64,000 nt of DNA, from assembly GCF_030409605.1 (NCBI RefSeq), contig NZ_JAUFQG010000004.1:2110501-2174500 (forward strand), written 5' to 3'. Numbering within the stretch: the first letter of the stretch is position 1; each line of letters begins with the position of its first letter. This stretch comes from Simiduia curdlanivorans (GTDB lineage: Bacteria > Pseudomonadota > Gammaproteobacteria > Pseudomonadales > Cellvibrionaceae). Made by a program: the position numbers and the translations under genes. Below, piece after piece: positions 54,490 to 61,469 of the stretch. The notes beneath the pieces were generated by a model. That model had not been told where the DNA came from. It saw only the letters and a program-made list of their open reading frames with translations, and ran no database searches.

Positions 54490-55176
54490 TTGATAAAAAT
54501 TGTCCAAGCTTCTTATTTGTTGAAAATCGCTGAGGACCTTCCTTCTGATGATTATGTGGGAGGATGGTTTTATCGCGGGCAATCAAATAAGGATTGGGGG
54601 CTGGAACCTAAAGCTTTTCGATCACCATATTTGGAAGGCGACGGTTTTGATTTTAAATTCAAGATGTGGCTTAAGCATTCCCATAACTATTCAGGAATGG
54701 ATTATTCTAACGAAATCGAAGCTATGGCTATCGCGCAGCATCATGGCTTCGCTACAAAACTCTTGGATTGGACTTCTAATATATTAATTGCAGCATTTTT
54801 CGCTTGTAGTGATAATTTCGAAAGTGATGCCAAGATAATTGCCTACTTCCCAACACAATATATTTATCTTGATGATGAAATGGCCCCAGTAGAAATTGAG
54901 AACGCGGTAGGATTTCAACCAAAAGCAGTAGCTGCTAGGCTAAAATCTCAGTCAGGTTGCTTTACATATCATAAGGAAGAAGCTTTTAAAATTGAAAACA
55001 AATACTTTGGGCCGGGACAACATGACACGCTTTATGAGTGGATTATTCCACGTGAACATAAAATAGAAATTCTTAAGACGCTAGATCGTCTATCAATTAA
55101 TTATCGTACGTTATTTCCAGATCTCGATGGGCTGTCTAAGCACTTCTGTTTACAAGATGAAATACGTCAATACTAA
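54490..55176 (+). CDS. cassette 2: FRG domain-containing protein
   Basis: 228 residues from a TTG at 54490; no ATG fits this frame at the start. The FRG domain is clear: GGWFYRGQSNKDWGLEPKAFR (25-44) and IAQHHGFATKLLDWTSNILIAAFFAC (81-106). FRG domains occur in proteins of unknown activity, several near toxins, abortive-infection or phage-defence genes. No signal peptide or membrane segment. The gene fills its cassette, and its stop lies in the attC. A role in phage defence or stress is possible but not shown by the sequence. Confidence 0.85.
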   Translation: MIKIVQASYLLKIAEDLPSDDYVGGWFYRGQSNKDWGLEPKAFRSPYLEGDGFDFKFKMWLKHSHNYSGMDYSNEIEAMAIAQHHGFATKLLDWTSNILIAAFFACSDNFESDAKIIAYFPTQYIYLDDEMAPVEIENAVGFQPKAVAARLKSQSGCFTYHKEEAFKIENKYFGPGQHDTLYEWIIPREHKIEILKTLDRLSINYRTLFPDLDGLSKHFCLQDEIRQY

Positions 55177-55260
55177 CAAGGCTGTCAACCATCGCCACTA
55201 CGTCGCTGGACAGCCCAAAGCGCGCTTCGCGCACGGTTTCCTTTTATGGCGACATTAGGA
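55171..55260 (+). other. degenerate attC site of cassette 2
   Basis: R'' core TACTAAC (55171-55177) and an imperfect R' core ATTAGGA (55254-55260). GGCTGTC/GGACAGCC and TCGCCA/TGGCGA can pair, and GCGCGCTTCGCGC forms an inner hairpin. The R' lacks the conserved G, so the site may be poor or inactive. Confidence 0.6.
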
Positions 55261-55266
55261 TAAGAA

Positions 55267-55749
55267 ATGAAAAAAATACTATTTACAATTTTGTGCCTTT
55301 TTTCGATTAGTGTATTTTCAGAAGAAAAAATAGGTGATCAGATACGCTATGCCGATGAATCTGATCGCGAGATGAATGAAGCAATAAGTAGGGCTAGGAG
55401 TGAGTTATCAGAATTCTTCAAGGTTGCTGAGAGCCCACCAAATGACGCTGATGAATTTAAATTGAAAGTAATGGTTTCAGACGAGTCAGGTGTCGAGCAT
55501 CTTTGGTTTTCCCCTTTCAAGAAAATAGAAGGAGGATACGCTGGAGTGTTGGTAAACCAACCCGGAGTTGTTCAGTCAATGGCGTATGGCGAGGTCTACG
55601 CTTTCAAAAAAGATCAAATAACCGACTGGGGTTACGTTTTTAACGGGAAGCAAGTGGGTAGTTATACCATTTGTGTTCTTTTTAAAACCATGCCAGTAAA
55701 CGTTGTTGAACAATATAAAAATGATCATGGCTTCGATTGTAAATCCTAA
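55267..55749 (+). CDS. cassette 3: secreted DUF2314 (YegJ-like) protein
   Basis: 160 residues with a signal peptide of about 18 residues (KKILFTILCLFSISVFS). The mature part follows the DUF2314 pattern: FKLKVMVSDESGVEHLWFSP, the GYAGVLVNQPG turn, GEVYAFKKDQITDWGYV, and GKQVGSYTICVLF. The family is of unknown function, common in proteobacteria and often in variable regions. Probably periplasmic. The attC begins in its last codons, so it fills the cassette. AT-rich codon use differs strongly from the nar genes. Confidence 0.82.
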   Translation: MKKILFTILCLFSISVFSEEKIGDQIRYADESDREMNEAISRARSELSEFFKVAESPPNDADEFKLKVMVSDESGVEHLWFSPFKKIEGGYAGVLVNQPGVVQSMAYGEVYAFKKDQITDWGYVFNGKQVGSYTICVLFKTMPVNVVEQYKNDHGFDCKS

Positions 55750-55811
55750 CAATCGCAACCAAAACGGGCTATCGCCCTCGACTCGCTACGCTCGCGTTTG
55801 TTGCGTTATGC
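55744..55811 (+). other. attC site of cassette 3
   Basis: R'' TCCTAAC (55744-55750), R' GTTATGC (55805-55811). CGCAACCAAAACG pairs with CGTTTGTTGCG (55795-55805) with extrahelical bases. The variable part CTATCGCCCTCGACTCGCTA is nearly the same as that of the cassette 6 site. Confidence 0.88.
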
Positions 55812-55825
55812 AATCTGAGGTGTGT

Positions 55826-56851
55826 ATGGATTCTACGCCGCAATATTCAGGAAAGCCGACACTATACTTAGATCAAAACATCCTCGATCTTTTCGTTAAG
55901 AATAGCGTGGGTAGCTTAGGGCGAGAGCTAATGGACAAGTTTCAGATTGTTTATTCTGACGAAACTCTTAAAGAGATAAGACGATCTTCCGGCTATGAAA
56001 TCGACTTTCTTAATGTTCTAAAAGACCTTGATTCATATCATTTAAAAATCGTTGTCGAGCAACCTGGATTCATCGTCACTGACAAAGCGACCATCACTAG
56101 TAGAGACGTATTTGAAGCGTTCGAAGAACACTGTAGCAATGATAATGAATATGGAAACATTGAGAATTCAATGAGCCAGTGGCTGTTCAAGTTCTCTGGC
56201 GGAAGATCGGGTGATAGCATTTCTGATATTCATGAGGAACAATTGGCTGCTTTTACACAGCTTATGGATGGTATGCTCGAAAACGCTGATGAACTTCCTG
56301 TTGAAATGAGGACGCAGATTAAAGAGTATTCCGAATTAATGAAGGAGCAATATGAATCTACGCTTCATGAGCTTGAAAATACCATGTCAAGAGACATTCC
56401 AGATACAAAGGAGTGGAATGGAATAAAGTCCTACAGAGAGTCAGTGGGTATAGGTCCAAAAGAACTAAATAATATAGAGCCTCCGAAAGTGATCGAAAAA
56501 ATATGGAATGCTTTTAAAGTTAAGCTTCCAAAAAACGATCACATCAATAGCTTAGAAGATTTTTTCCAGACCCGCATAAACCCTATCTACCCTGACAGAC
56601 CTTACCATCTACACCAAAAGGTGACCGGTATGTATAACATGCTTAATACTCTTGGCTACTTCCCCGACTCCAAAGTACATAAGGAAAAGCGATTTATTGC
56701 CGCTATGAGCGACAATAGCCACGCATCAATGGCCTCATTCTGTAATTTATTACTATCAAGAGATGAGAGCTTTGTAAAAAAGGTACGGGCGGTGTATGAG
56801 TACCTCGGAGTGCAAACAGAAGTAAGGCTGGTTACGGTAAGCAATGCATAG
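55826..56851 (+). CDS. cassette 4: PIN-like domain protein
   Basis: 341 residues from the ATG at 55826 (GAGG upstream). The N-terminus has TLYLDQNILDLF (D16) and IVYSDETLKEIRR, and the C-terminus has MSDNSHASMASFCNLLLSRDESFVKKVRAVYEYLG and ends in TEVRLVTV. This order of Asp, Glu, Asp-His and Asp resembles PIN-like nucleases with a large helical insertion (about 85-270). No antitoxin gene is next to it. A nuclease acting on RNA is the best guess, but the family is not firmly recognised. Such proteins are seen in defence and toxin contexts. Confidence 0.6.
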   Translation: MDSTPQYSGKPTLYLDQNILDLFVKNSVGSLGRELMDKFQIVYSDETLKEIRRSSGYEIDFLNVLKDLDSYHLKIVVEQPGFIVTDKATITSRDVFEAFEEHCSNDNEYGNIENSMSQWLFKFSGGRSGDSISDIHEEQLAAFTQLMDGMLENADELPVEMRTQIKEYSELMKEQYESTLHELENTMSRDIPDTKEWNGIKSYRESVGIGPKELNNIEPPKVIEKIWNAFKVKLPKNDHINSLEDFFQTRINPIYPDRPYHLHQKVTGMYNMLNTLGYFPDSKVHKEKRFIAAMSDNSHASMASFCNLLLSRDESFVKKVRAVYEYLGVQTEVRLVTVSNA

Positions 56852-56951
56852 CAAGGTCATCAAATTGATGGCTTTTCCGTCGTTTGTTTTGTGGTATTAC
56901 GCTACCACAAAACAACCAACTACAAAGCCGCAATTTATGGCGGCGCTAGGC
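56845..56951 (+). other. long attC-like site of cassette 4 with changed cores
   Basis: Ends GCATAGC (56846-56852) and GCTAGGC (56945-56951), where the usual AAC/GTT cores read AGC/GCT on both sides and so still pair. A perfect inner stem TTGTTTTGTGGTA/TACCACAAAACAA (about 56884-56916) forms the head of the structure. Confidence 0.65.
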
Positions 56952-56961
56952 AAAAAGGCAT

Positions 56962-58167
56962 ATGATGTACTTACTAATATTAATATCTGAATTTTCAATA
57001 AATTCTTATGGAGCAAGTTTTGATTGCTCTAGGGCTACAACAAAAATCGAGAAGTCAATATGCTTAAACAATAAATTAAGCAAGCTTGATGACGATCATT
57101 CTGAATCTTTTTCTAAGTTAAAGAACAAGCTTGAAAAAAGTGAATTTCAAATACTTTTAAGAGAGCAAAGAAAATGGATAAGGGAAAGAAATGAATTGTG
57201 TAAAAATAGCTCAAGAGCGGATAGTTGCCTAATTTACGCCTATGAAAATAGGCTTAATACATTAGCTGTATTTTCCAAAAACATTTTGCCATCTTTATCT
57301 GATCTAGAAGCCGTTTGTTCCGGGAGCGCTAAAATAAACCCTATCAATAACGAACTATTCGATGTGAACAACGATGGCATAGATGAAGTAGCGGAGACGT
57401 GCGTGGGCGGAACAATGAATGTGCCTTGTGTGAATTTCAAAACACAAAATGGAGATGAAGTTTATCTCAAAACGGTTGGCTTTGAATGGAAAACATATTG
57501 GACCTTCTCCTCTAGTTATTTTGAATATAATGGTAACGTTTATAACTTACAGGGTACAGAGAAAGGTCCTTCTCACATAAGATATGCCACGCCAGATAAC
57601 AATAGTTATGTGGTATGTGAATTTGAAAATATAGAGTCAGAAAAATTCAGTCCTACAAATGAATCTAAAACGAGTGCTGATATATGTAATTTGGCTGGCG
57701 AAAATAAGCTGCAGTATATCGTTCTAAAAGACAAGCCTGTGATAACTCGTGAGCAGGTCAGAGAGTCAGGTAGGTATGAAACAGGAATACTGAGGCAAGG
57801 ATATCTGGATATTAATAACGATGGAAATAAAGAGCTTATAGCCCAAGTAGAATATGCGAGCGGTGCTGGTAGAGGATGTGATTTCTTATATTATGATGAG
57901 CTTAATATTGAAAGCGGCACCTTTGAAAACGACAAGGGACAAACCCCCTTATTAAAAATGCAAGGGGTAAATTTGGACTCTAGGCATCCAAACTGCGGCG
58001 GAATGAATAATAGAATATTTGAGTATAGTGGGAAAGTTTACTATGAGATTAATACATCCAGAGAGCATCGTATATCCATATTAGTCAATGATGAAGCCAA
58101 AGATGTCTGTAATGTCAAAAGATCGATTGAAAAAAATGTCAAATATATGGGGCCGCCTAACAAGTAA
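56962..58167 (+). CDS. cassette 5: secreted protein with LprI-like (DUF1311) N-terminal domain
   Basis: 401 residues; two ATGs stand together at 56962 and 56965. A signal peptide (to about residue 18) is followed by an LprI/DUF1311-type domain: FDCSRATTKIEKSICLNNKLSKLDDD and QRKWIRERNELC, with the expected cysteines. The rest (about 100-401) is unrecognised and contains two calcium-loop-like motifs, DVNNDGIDE and DINNDGNKE. LprI-type domains can inhibit lysozyme; whether this one does is open. The stop codon lies within the attC. Confidence 0.7.
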   Translation: MMYLLILISEFSINSYGASFDCSRATTKIEKSICLNNKLSKLDDDHSESFSKLKNKLEKSEFQILLREQRKWIRERNELCKNSSRADSCLIYAYENRLNTLAVFSKNILPSLSDLEAVCSGSAKINPINNELFDVNNDGIDEVAETCVGGTMNVPCVNFKTQNGDEVYLKTVGFEWKTYWTFSSSYFEYNGNVYNLQGTEKGPSHIRYATPDNNSYVVCEFENIESEKFSPTNESKTSADICNLAGENKLQYIVLKDKPVITREQVRESGRYETGILRQGYLDINNDGNKELIAQVEYASGAGRGCDFLYYDELNIESGTFENDKGQTPLLKMQGVNLDSRHPNCGGMNNRIFEYSGKVYYEINTSREHRISILVNDEAKDVCNVKRSIEKNVKYMGPPNK

Positions 58168-58219
58168 AGGCACAGCTGTCTGAACTCACTAACGCTCGCC
58201 TTTGTCATCTGCGTTAAGC
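58155..58219 (+). other. attC site of cassette 5
   Basis: R'' GCCTAAC (58155-58161), R' GTTAAGC (58213-58219). AAAGGC (58167-58172) pairs with GCCTTT (58198-58203), and further short pairings follow. Length 65 bases. Confidence 0.82.
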
Positions 58220-58234
58220 AGCAAGAGATAAATA

Positions 58235-58624
58235 ATGCTCACGAAACTTGAAGTGATTGATAGGCTGGAGTATCCAGAAGCTTATCCAGACATTAAAGAG
58301 TCATTAGATCAATATTTCATGAACGCAATATATTCTAAGGACTATGAATATATTAAGGTTCTACTTGAAGCTGGCGTCAGTCCAAACGTTAAAGATGAGT
58401 GCTTATTGCAACATTATTTGCATGAATACATGGTTGAAAAAACCATACGCGGTGAATTGATACGAGACATTATTGTCCTTTTGCTTAATCACGGAATAGA
58501 TCCAGATGTAGAGTCTATGAATGGAATTCGTGCATATGACTACGCGGTGCACTGGAAGGTAATACCTATAGCAGAGCTGTTAAAACAGCATGTAAAAGAT
58601 ACGGCGGTCAAGGAGCCAATATAG
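58235..58624 (+). CDS. cassette 6: small ankyrin-repeat-like protein
   Basis: 129 residues. Two to three ankyrin-like units are visible: NAIYSKDYEYIKVLLEAGVSPNVKDE, DIIVLLLNHGIDPDVESMNG, and AYDYAVHWKVIPIAELLKQH. No signal peptide; probably cytoplasmic and acting through protein contact, for instance as an immunity or inhibitor protein, but nothing in the neighbouring cassettes names a partner. AAGAG precedes the ATG at about ten bases. The gene is AT-rich and starts 15 bases after the previous attC. Confidence 0.72.
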   Translation: MLTKLEVIDRLEYPEAYPDIKESLDQYFMNAIYSKDYEYIKVLLEAGVSPNVKDECLLQHYLHEYMVEKTIRGELIRDIIVLLLNHGIDPDVESMNGIRAYDYAVHWKVIPIAELLKQHVKDTAVKEPI

Positions 58625-58625
58625 T

Positions 58626-58691
58626 GGGTAACAAACAGAACAGTCTATCGCCCTCTACACGCTACACTCGTGTTTGTTGCGGGCGTTCAGG
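58626..58691 (+). other. attC site of cassette 6
   Basis: R'' GGGTAAC (58626-58632), R' GTTCAGG (58685-58691, imperfect). AACAAACA pairs with TGTTTGTT around a variable part (CTATCGCCCTCTACACGCTA) that nearly repeats the cassette 3 site. Confidence 0.8.
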
Positions 58692-58700
58692 GGGGAGTTA

Positions 58701-59201
58701 GTGCGTAGAATTGCAATATGGATGTTGTTGTTTTTCCCGGTTGTGGCACATGCGAATGCTGTATGGCCGGCGCTGTACCTAGAAACTCGGCTATTTTCGT
58801 GGTGGGCAATTTCTGTAGGCCTAGTTGTAGAGTATTTGTTTGTCCGTAAACTGTTCCAAGTCACACCTAAAAAAGCAATTTTCGTAACAATTACCGCCAA
58901 TGCAGCCTCAGCCCTTCTCGGAATACTACTTATTCCATTGGCTGGTATAGCTTGGGAAGTGTTCCCCGGTCTGTTGTTTTATCATGTCCTTAACATCGGT
59001 ACTTTTAATCCAATAACCTGGTGCGCAACATTTATTATCGCCTGTGCTGTTAACGTTGCTTTGGAAGGCTTGGTTTATAAAAAAACTTTTAGGTTAAACT
59101 TTTTGTTCAAAAGCAAAATGTTCCTTTGGTTTCTGTTAGCCAATGCTGTCAGTGTCGGCGTAGCAGCGGTCAGTTTATATATTATTCCGGTGCAGCCATG
59201 A
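58701..59201 (+). CDS. cassette 7: small membrane protein of unknown function
   Basis: 166 residues from a GTG at 58701, with a strong GGGGGGAG nine bases upstream; the attC core lies right before that site. A first hydrophobic segment (about 4-20) could be a signal peptide ending at AHA. Further membrane segments lie at about 31-50, 56-80, 92-120 and 140-162. The last residues face out. The family is not recognised. GC content is a little higher than that of the other cassettes. It may be an envelope or small-molecule transport protein, but nothing proves it. Confidence 0.62.
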   Translation: MRRIAIWMLLFFPVVAHANAVWPALYLETRLFSWWAISVGLVVEYLFVRKLFQVTPKKAIFVTITANAASALLGILLIPLAGIAWEVFPGLLFYHVLNIGTFNPITWCATFIIACAVNVALEGLVYKKTFRLNFLFKSKMFLWFLLANAVSVGVAAVSLYIIPVQP

Positions 59202-59612
59202 AAGTATCAAATGACTGTGGTGTGATTAGTTCAAAAATCAACTGTGAGACAACCCCGATTATCTCGCGCCATCGTGAATACAAGGGTTCAGCGCCTAACT
59301 AAAGCAAGCCCCTGTCTTTACCGGTGATAGTCTGTATGACCCCTGTCATTGTGGATGAAGGATGCTCAGGATCGCATTTTCAGCCAAAACGCCTGCACGA
59401 GCTAGATTGTAAGCCGGTCTGATAATGGCCGCTCCCACGCAGGCTTTTAACCCCAACCCCCACCTTAGTTGATCTAACTCAAAACCTTGTAATAAGGCCA
59501 GCTTTACAATGCCTTATCGACTCAAGCTTCGCGTAATTGGCGTTGGTTTTGTCATAGATGCTCGAATTGCACCAGCCCAAGGGCTTAGGCCGGTCTGTTT
59601 AGGAGAAAGTTG
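59202..59612. other. array end: half attC and ppiC promoter region
   Basis: GCCTAAC (59293-59299) looks like an R'' core, but no matching R' with complementary arms follows, so the array probably ends in a truncated site. Beyond about 59300, base composition returns to that of the nar genes. An FNR-like box lies at 59469. No gene is seen in the 411 bases. Confidence 0.55.
59469..59482. promoter_or_regulatory. FNR-like box upstream of ppiC
   Basis: TTGAT-CTAA-CTCAA matches the FNR consensus in nine of ten specified bases; its centre is about 138 bases before the ppiC start. It resembles the narG box (TTGAT-CTGA-GTCAA) and would let the genes beyond the array respond to oxygen. Confidence 0.55.
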
Positions 59613-60374
59613 ATGATTATTGTGAATAACGTGGAGATTACAGAGCCCGCCATTTTGGCGGAGATGCAGTACCACAAGGCCGAAAGTCAGCGCGATGCCA
59701 TGATTAAGGCTAGCGAGGCGTTGATTATTGCCGAGCTGGTAAAAGCCCGCGCTGCGGAGCTTGGTATCGTTATAAAAGATGACGCGAGCGAAGCTCAGGC
59801 GCTGGAGCAGCTACTAGACGCAGACGTCCCCATGCCGCTGGCCAGCGAGGAAGATTGTCGCCGCTACTACGAGGCCAACCTCGAGAAATTTCAGAGCACG
59901 CCTTTGCTGGCGGTGCGCCATATTCTTTTGGCGGCAGATCCAGAGGATGACGATGCTCGCATCAAGGCTGCAGATCAGGCTATTGTGCTGCTGGCGAAAT
60001 TGAACGCCGATATTGGGCAGTTTGACGCTTTGGCGGCGGAGTTTTCCGGCTGCCCTTCGGCAAAACTTGGCGGTAACCTAGGGCAGTTGACTAAAGGCCA
60101 AACCGTGCCCGAGTTCGAGCGTCAATTGTTTAACTTAAGTTTAGGTCTTGCCAAGCGACCCATTGAAAGCCGGTACGGTTTACATTTGGTTTTGGTTGAA
60201 CACCGCGTAGAAGGCCGGCAATTACCCTTCAACGCAGTAGAGCAACGCATTGCCGATTACCTCAATGAAAAAGTAAGGCGTAAATCCATCGCCCAGTATG
60301 TTGAAACGTTAATTTCGCAAGCGAAAATTGAGGGTTTTGATTTTTCAGTGAGCGATTCGCCGTTGATGCAATGA
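59613..60374 (+). CDS. PpiC/NifM-type peptidyl-prolyl isomerase of the nar cluster
   Basis: 253 residues from the ATG at 59613 (AGGAGA upstream); a TTG at 59610 is adjacent. The N-terminal half is helical, as in NifM and SurA-like chaperones, and the parvulin domain spans about 105-205 (VRHILLAADPEDDDARIKAADQ, FSGCPSAKLGGNLGQ, GLHLVLVEHRVEG). No signal peptide. In Pseudomonas a similar rotamase gene follows narI directly and is taken to help nitrate reductase folding. Here the cassette array lies between, and the gene has its own FNR-like box. Confidence 0.85.
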   Translation: MIIVNNVEITEPAILAEMQYHKAESQRDAMIKASEALIIAELVKARAAELGIVIKDDASEAQALEQLLDADVPMPLASEEDCRRYYEANLEKFQSTPLLAVRHILLAADPEDDDARIKAADQAIVLLAKLNADIGQFDALAAEFSGCPSAKLGGNLGQLTKGQTVPEFERQLFNLSLGLAKRPIESRYGLHLVLVEHRVEGRQLPFNAVEQRIADYLNEKVRRKSIAQYVETLISQAKIEGFDFSVSDSPLMQ

Positions 60375-60380
60375 TTTTTA

Positions 60381-60429
60381 GGCTACAGGCTACAGGCTAC
60401 AGGCTACAGGCTACAGGCTACAGGCTACA
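60381..60429. repeat. heptamer tandem repeat (GGCTACA)x7
   Basis: Seven perfect copies, six bases after the ppiC stop. On the other strand the unit reads CCTGTAG when phased, fitting CYTGYRG. Confidence 0.95.
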
Positions 60430-60490
60430 GGCCGGCTTCTAGTGGCAACAGTTTTTAGTTGACAGGAAAAGCTGCGCCCAAAAAAATCAG

Positions 60491-60588
60491 CTTGCAGCTT
60501 GCAGCTTGCAGCTTGCAGCTTGCAGCTTGCAGCTTGCAGCTTGCAGCTTGCAGCTTGCAGGGGGCGGCCCCCGCCTTGCAGCTTGCAG
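60491..60588. repeat. heptamer tandem repeat (CTTGCAG)x10 with the 14-bp GC-rich insert
   Basis: Ten perfect copies (60491-60560), then GGGGCGGCCCCCGC (60561-60574), then two more copies (60575-60588). A degenerate remnant follows to about 60611. The insert is identical to that at 37818-37831. Confidence 0.93.
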
Positions 60589-60641
60589 GGTCCGGCCATC
60601 CAGCTTGCAGCTGTCGTCATTTTTTCTACCGAGTCTCAAAC

Positions 60642-61289
60642 ATGTGCGAAAAGTGTAGTCCGAGCGAGTTGTTGGAACGCAATAAAAGCTGGGCAGCGGC
60701 TTATCAGGAAAAAGACCCGACGTTTTTCTCGCGATTGGCGGCGCAGCAAACGCCGAATTATTTATGGATAGGCTGCTCCGACGCGCGTGTGCCTGCTAAC
60801 GACATTGTCGGTATGGAGCCGGGCGAGTTATTTGTGCATCGCAATATCGCCAATCAAGTTATTCACACGGATTTCAATGGCTTATCCGTGGTGCAATTCG
60901 CCTTGGATATTTTGAAGGTAGAAAATATCATTGTTTGCGGTCATTACGGCTGTGGCGGTGTGCGCGCAGCGTTGGCGCACGAAGAATTGGGTATTGTGGA
61001 TAATTGGCTTAGGCATATTAAAGATATTTACTGCCGTCATAAAATTGAGTTGCAGGCTTTAAGTTCTACCGACGACGAAGTGAATCGCTTGTGCGAACTG
61101 AATGTGATGGCGCAGGTGGAAAATCTATCCAAAACGAAGGTGGTACAGCGCGCTTGGCGCAACGGCCGAAAGCTCTCTATTCGCGGTTGGATTTACGGCT
61201 TGAATGACGGCCTTATTAAAGACTTAGCCGTGACTGCGAGTGCGCCAGATGGCGTAGACGATATCTACCGTATGGCGCCGAAAGGTTAA
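60642..61289 (+). CDS. can: beta-class carbonic anhydrase
   Basis: 215 residues from the ATG at 60642; E. coli Can has 220. The enzyme interconverts CO2 and bicarbonate. Zinc ligands and catalytic dyad are visible: C45, D47 and R49 (CSDARVPAND), H101 and C104 (GHYGCGG). The frame is also open upstream through the heptamer repeats to 60459, because the repeat has no stop in this phase, but that part would be pure repeat peptide and is not used. No clear ribosome site. It may cooperate with the SbtA transporter. Confidence 0.95.
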   Translation: MCEKCSPSELLERNKSWAAAYQEKDPTFFSRLAAQQTPNYLWIGCSDARVPANDIVGMEPGELFVHRNIANQVIHTDFNGLSVVQFALDILKVENIIVCGHYGCGGVRAALAHEELGIVDNWLRHIKDIYCRHKIELQALSSTDDEVNRLCELNVMAQVENLSKTKVVQRAWRNGRKLSIRGWIYGLNDGLIKDLAVTASAPDGVDDIYRMAPKG

Positions 61290-61469
61290 GTTAACCCGTG
61301 TCTTAAGGTCTTAGGCCACACACTAGAGGATTGACGGCGCCGGGCGTTTCAAACTGGCGAACATCATCTAGCGAGTATCATCTGCCTATTGGTGCTTGGG
61401 CATGACGGTGGTGTATTCATCTCATCTGTTCTATATTGCGGCATAAATTGTTAGCAAGGAAGAGCGAAA

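Larger units (their letters stand above)
53449..59299 (+). mobile_element. integron gene-cassette array without integrase (CALIN type)
   Basis: About seven cassettes, all read on the plus strand, each with one or two AT-rich genes and mostly ending in an attC-like site bounded by RYYYAAC and GTTRRRY cores. Gene stops fall in or next to the attC. Base composition is clearly lower in GC than the nar genes on both sides. No IntI gene is in the window on either strand. The array separates narI from ppiC. Confidence 0.8.

Noticed and set aside
52281..59600. Prophage or integrative element between narI and ppiC
   Set aside because: No phage structural, replication, integrase or conjugation gene is present, and the genes end in attC-like sites instead.
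60459..60641. Longer N-terminus for carbonic anhydrase
   Set aside because: This extension is only translated heptamer repeat; the frame is open because the unit has no stop in this phase. The family start fits the ATG at 60642.
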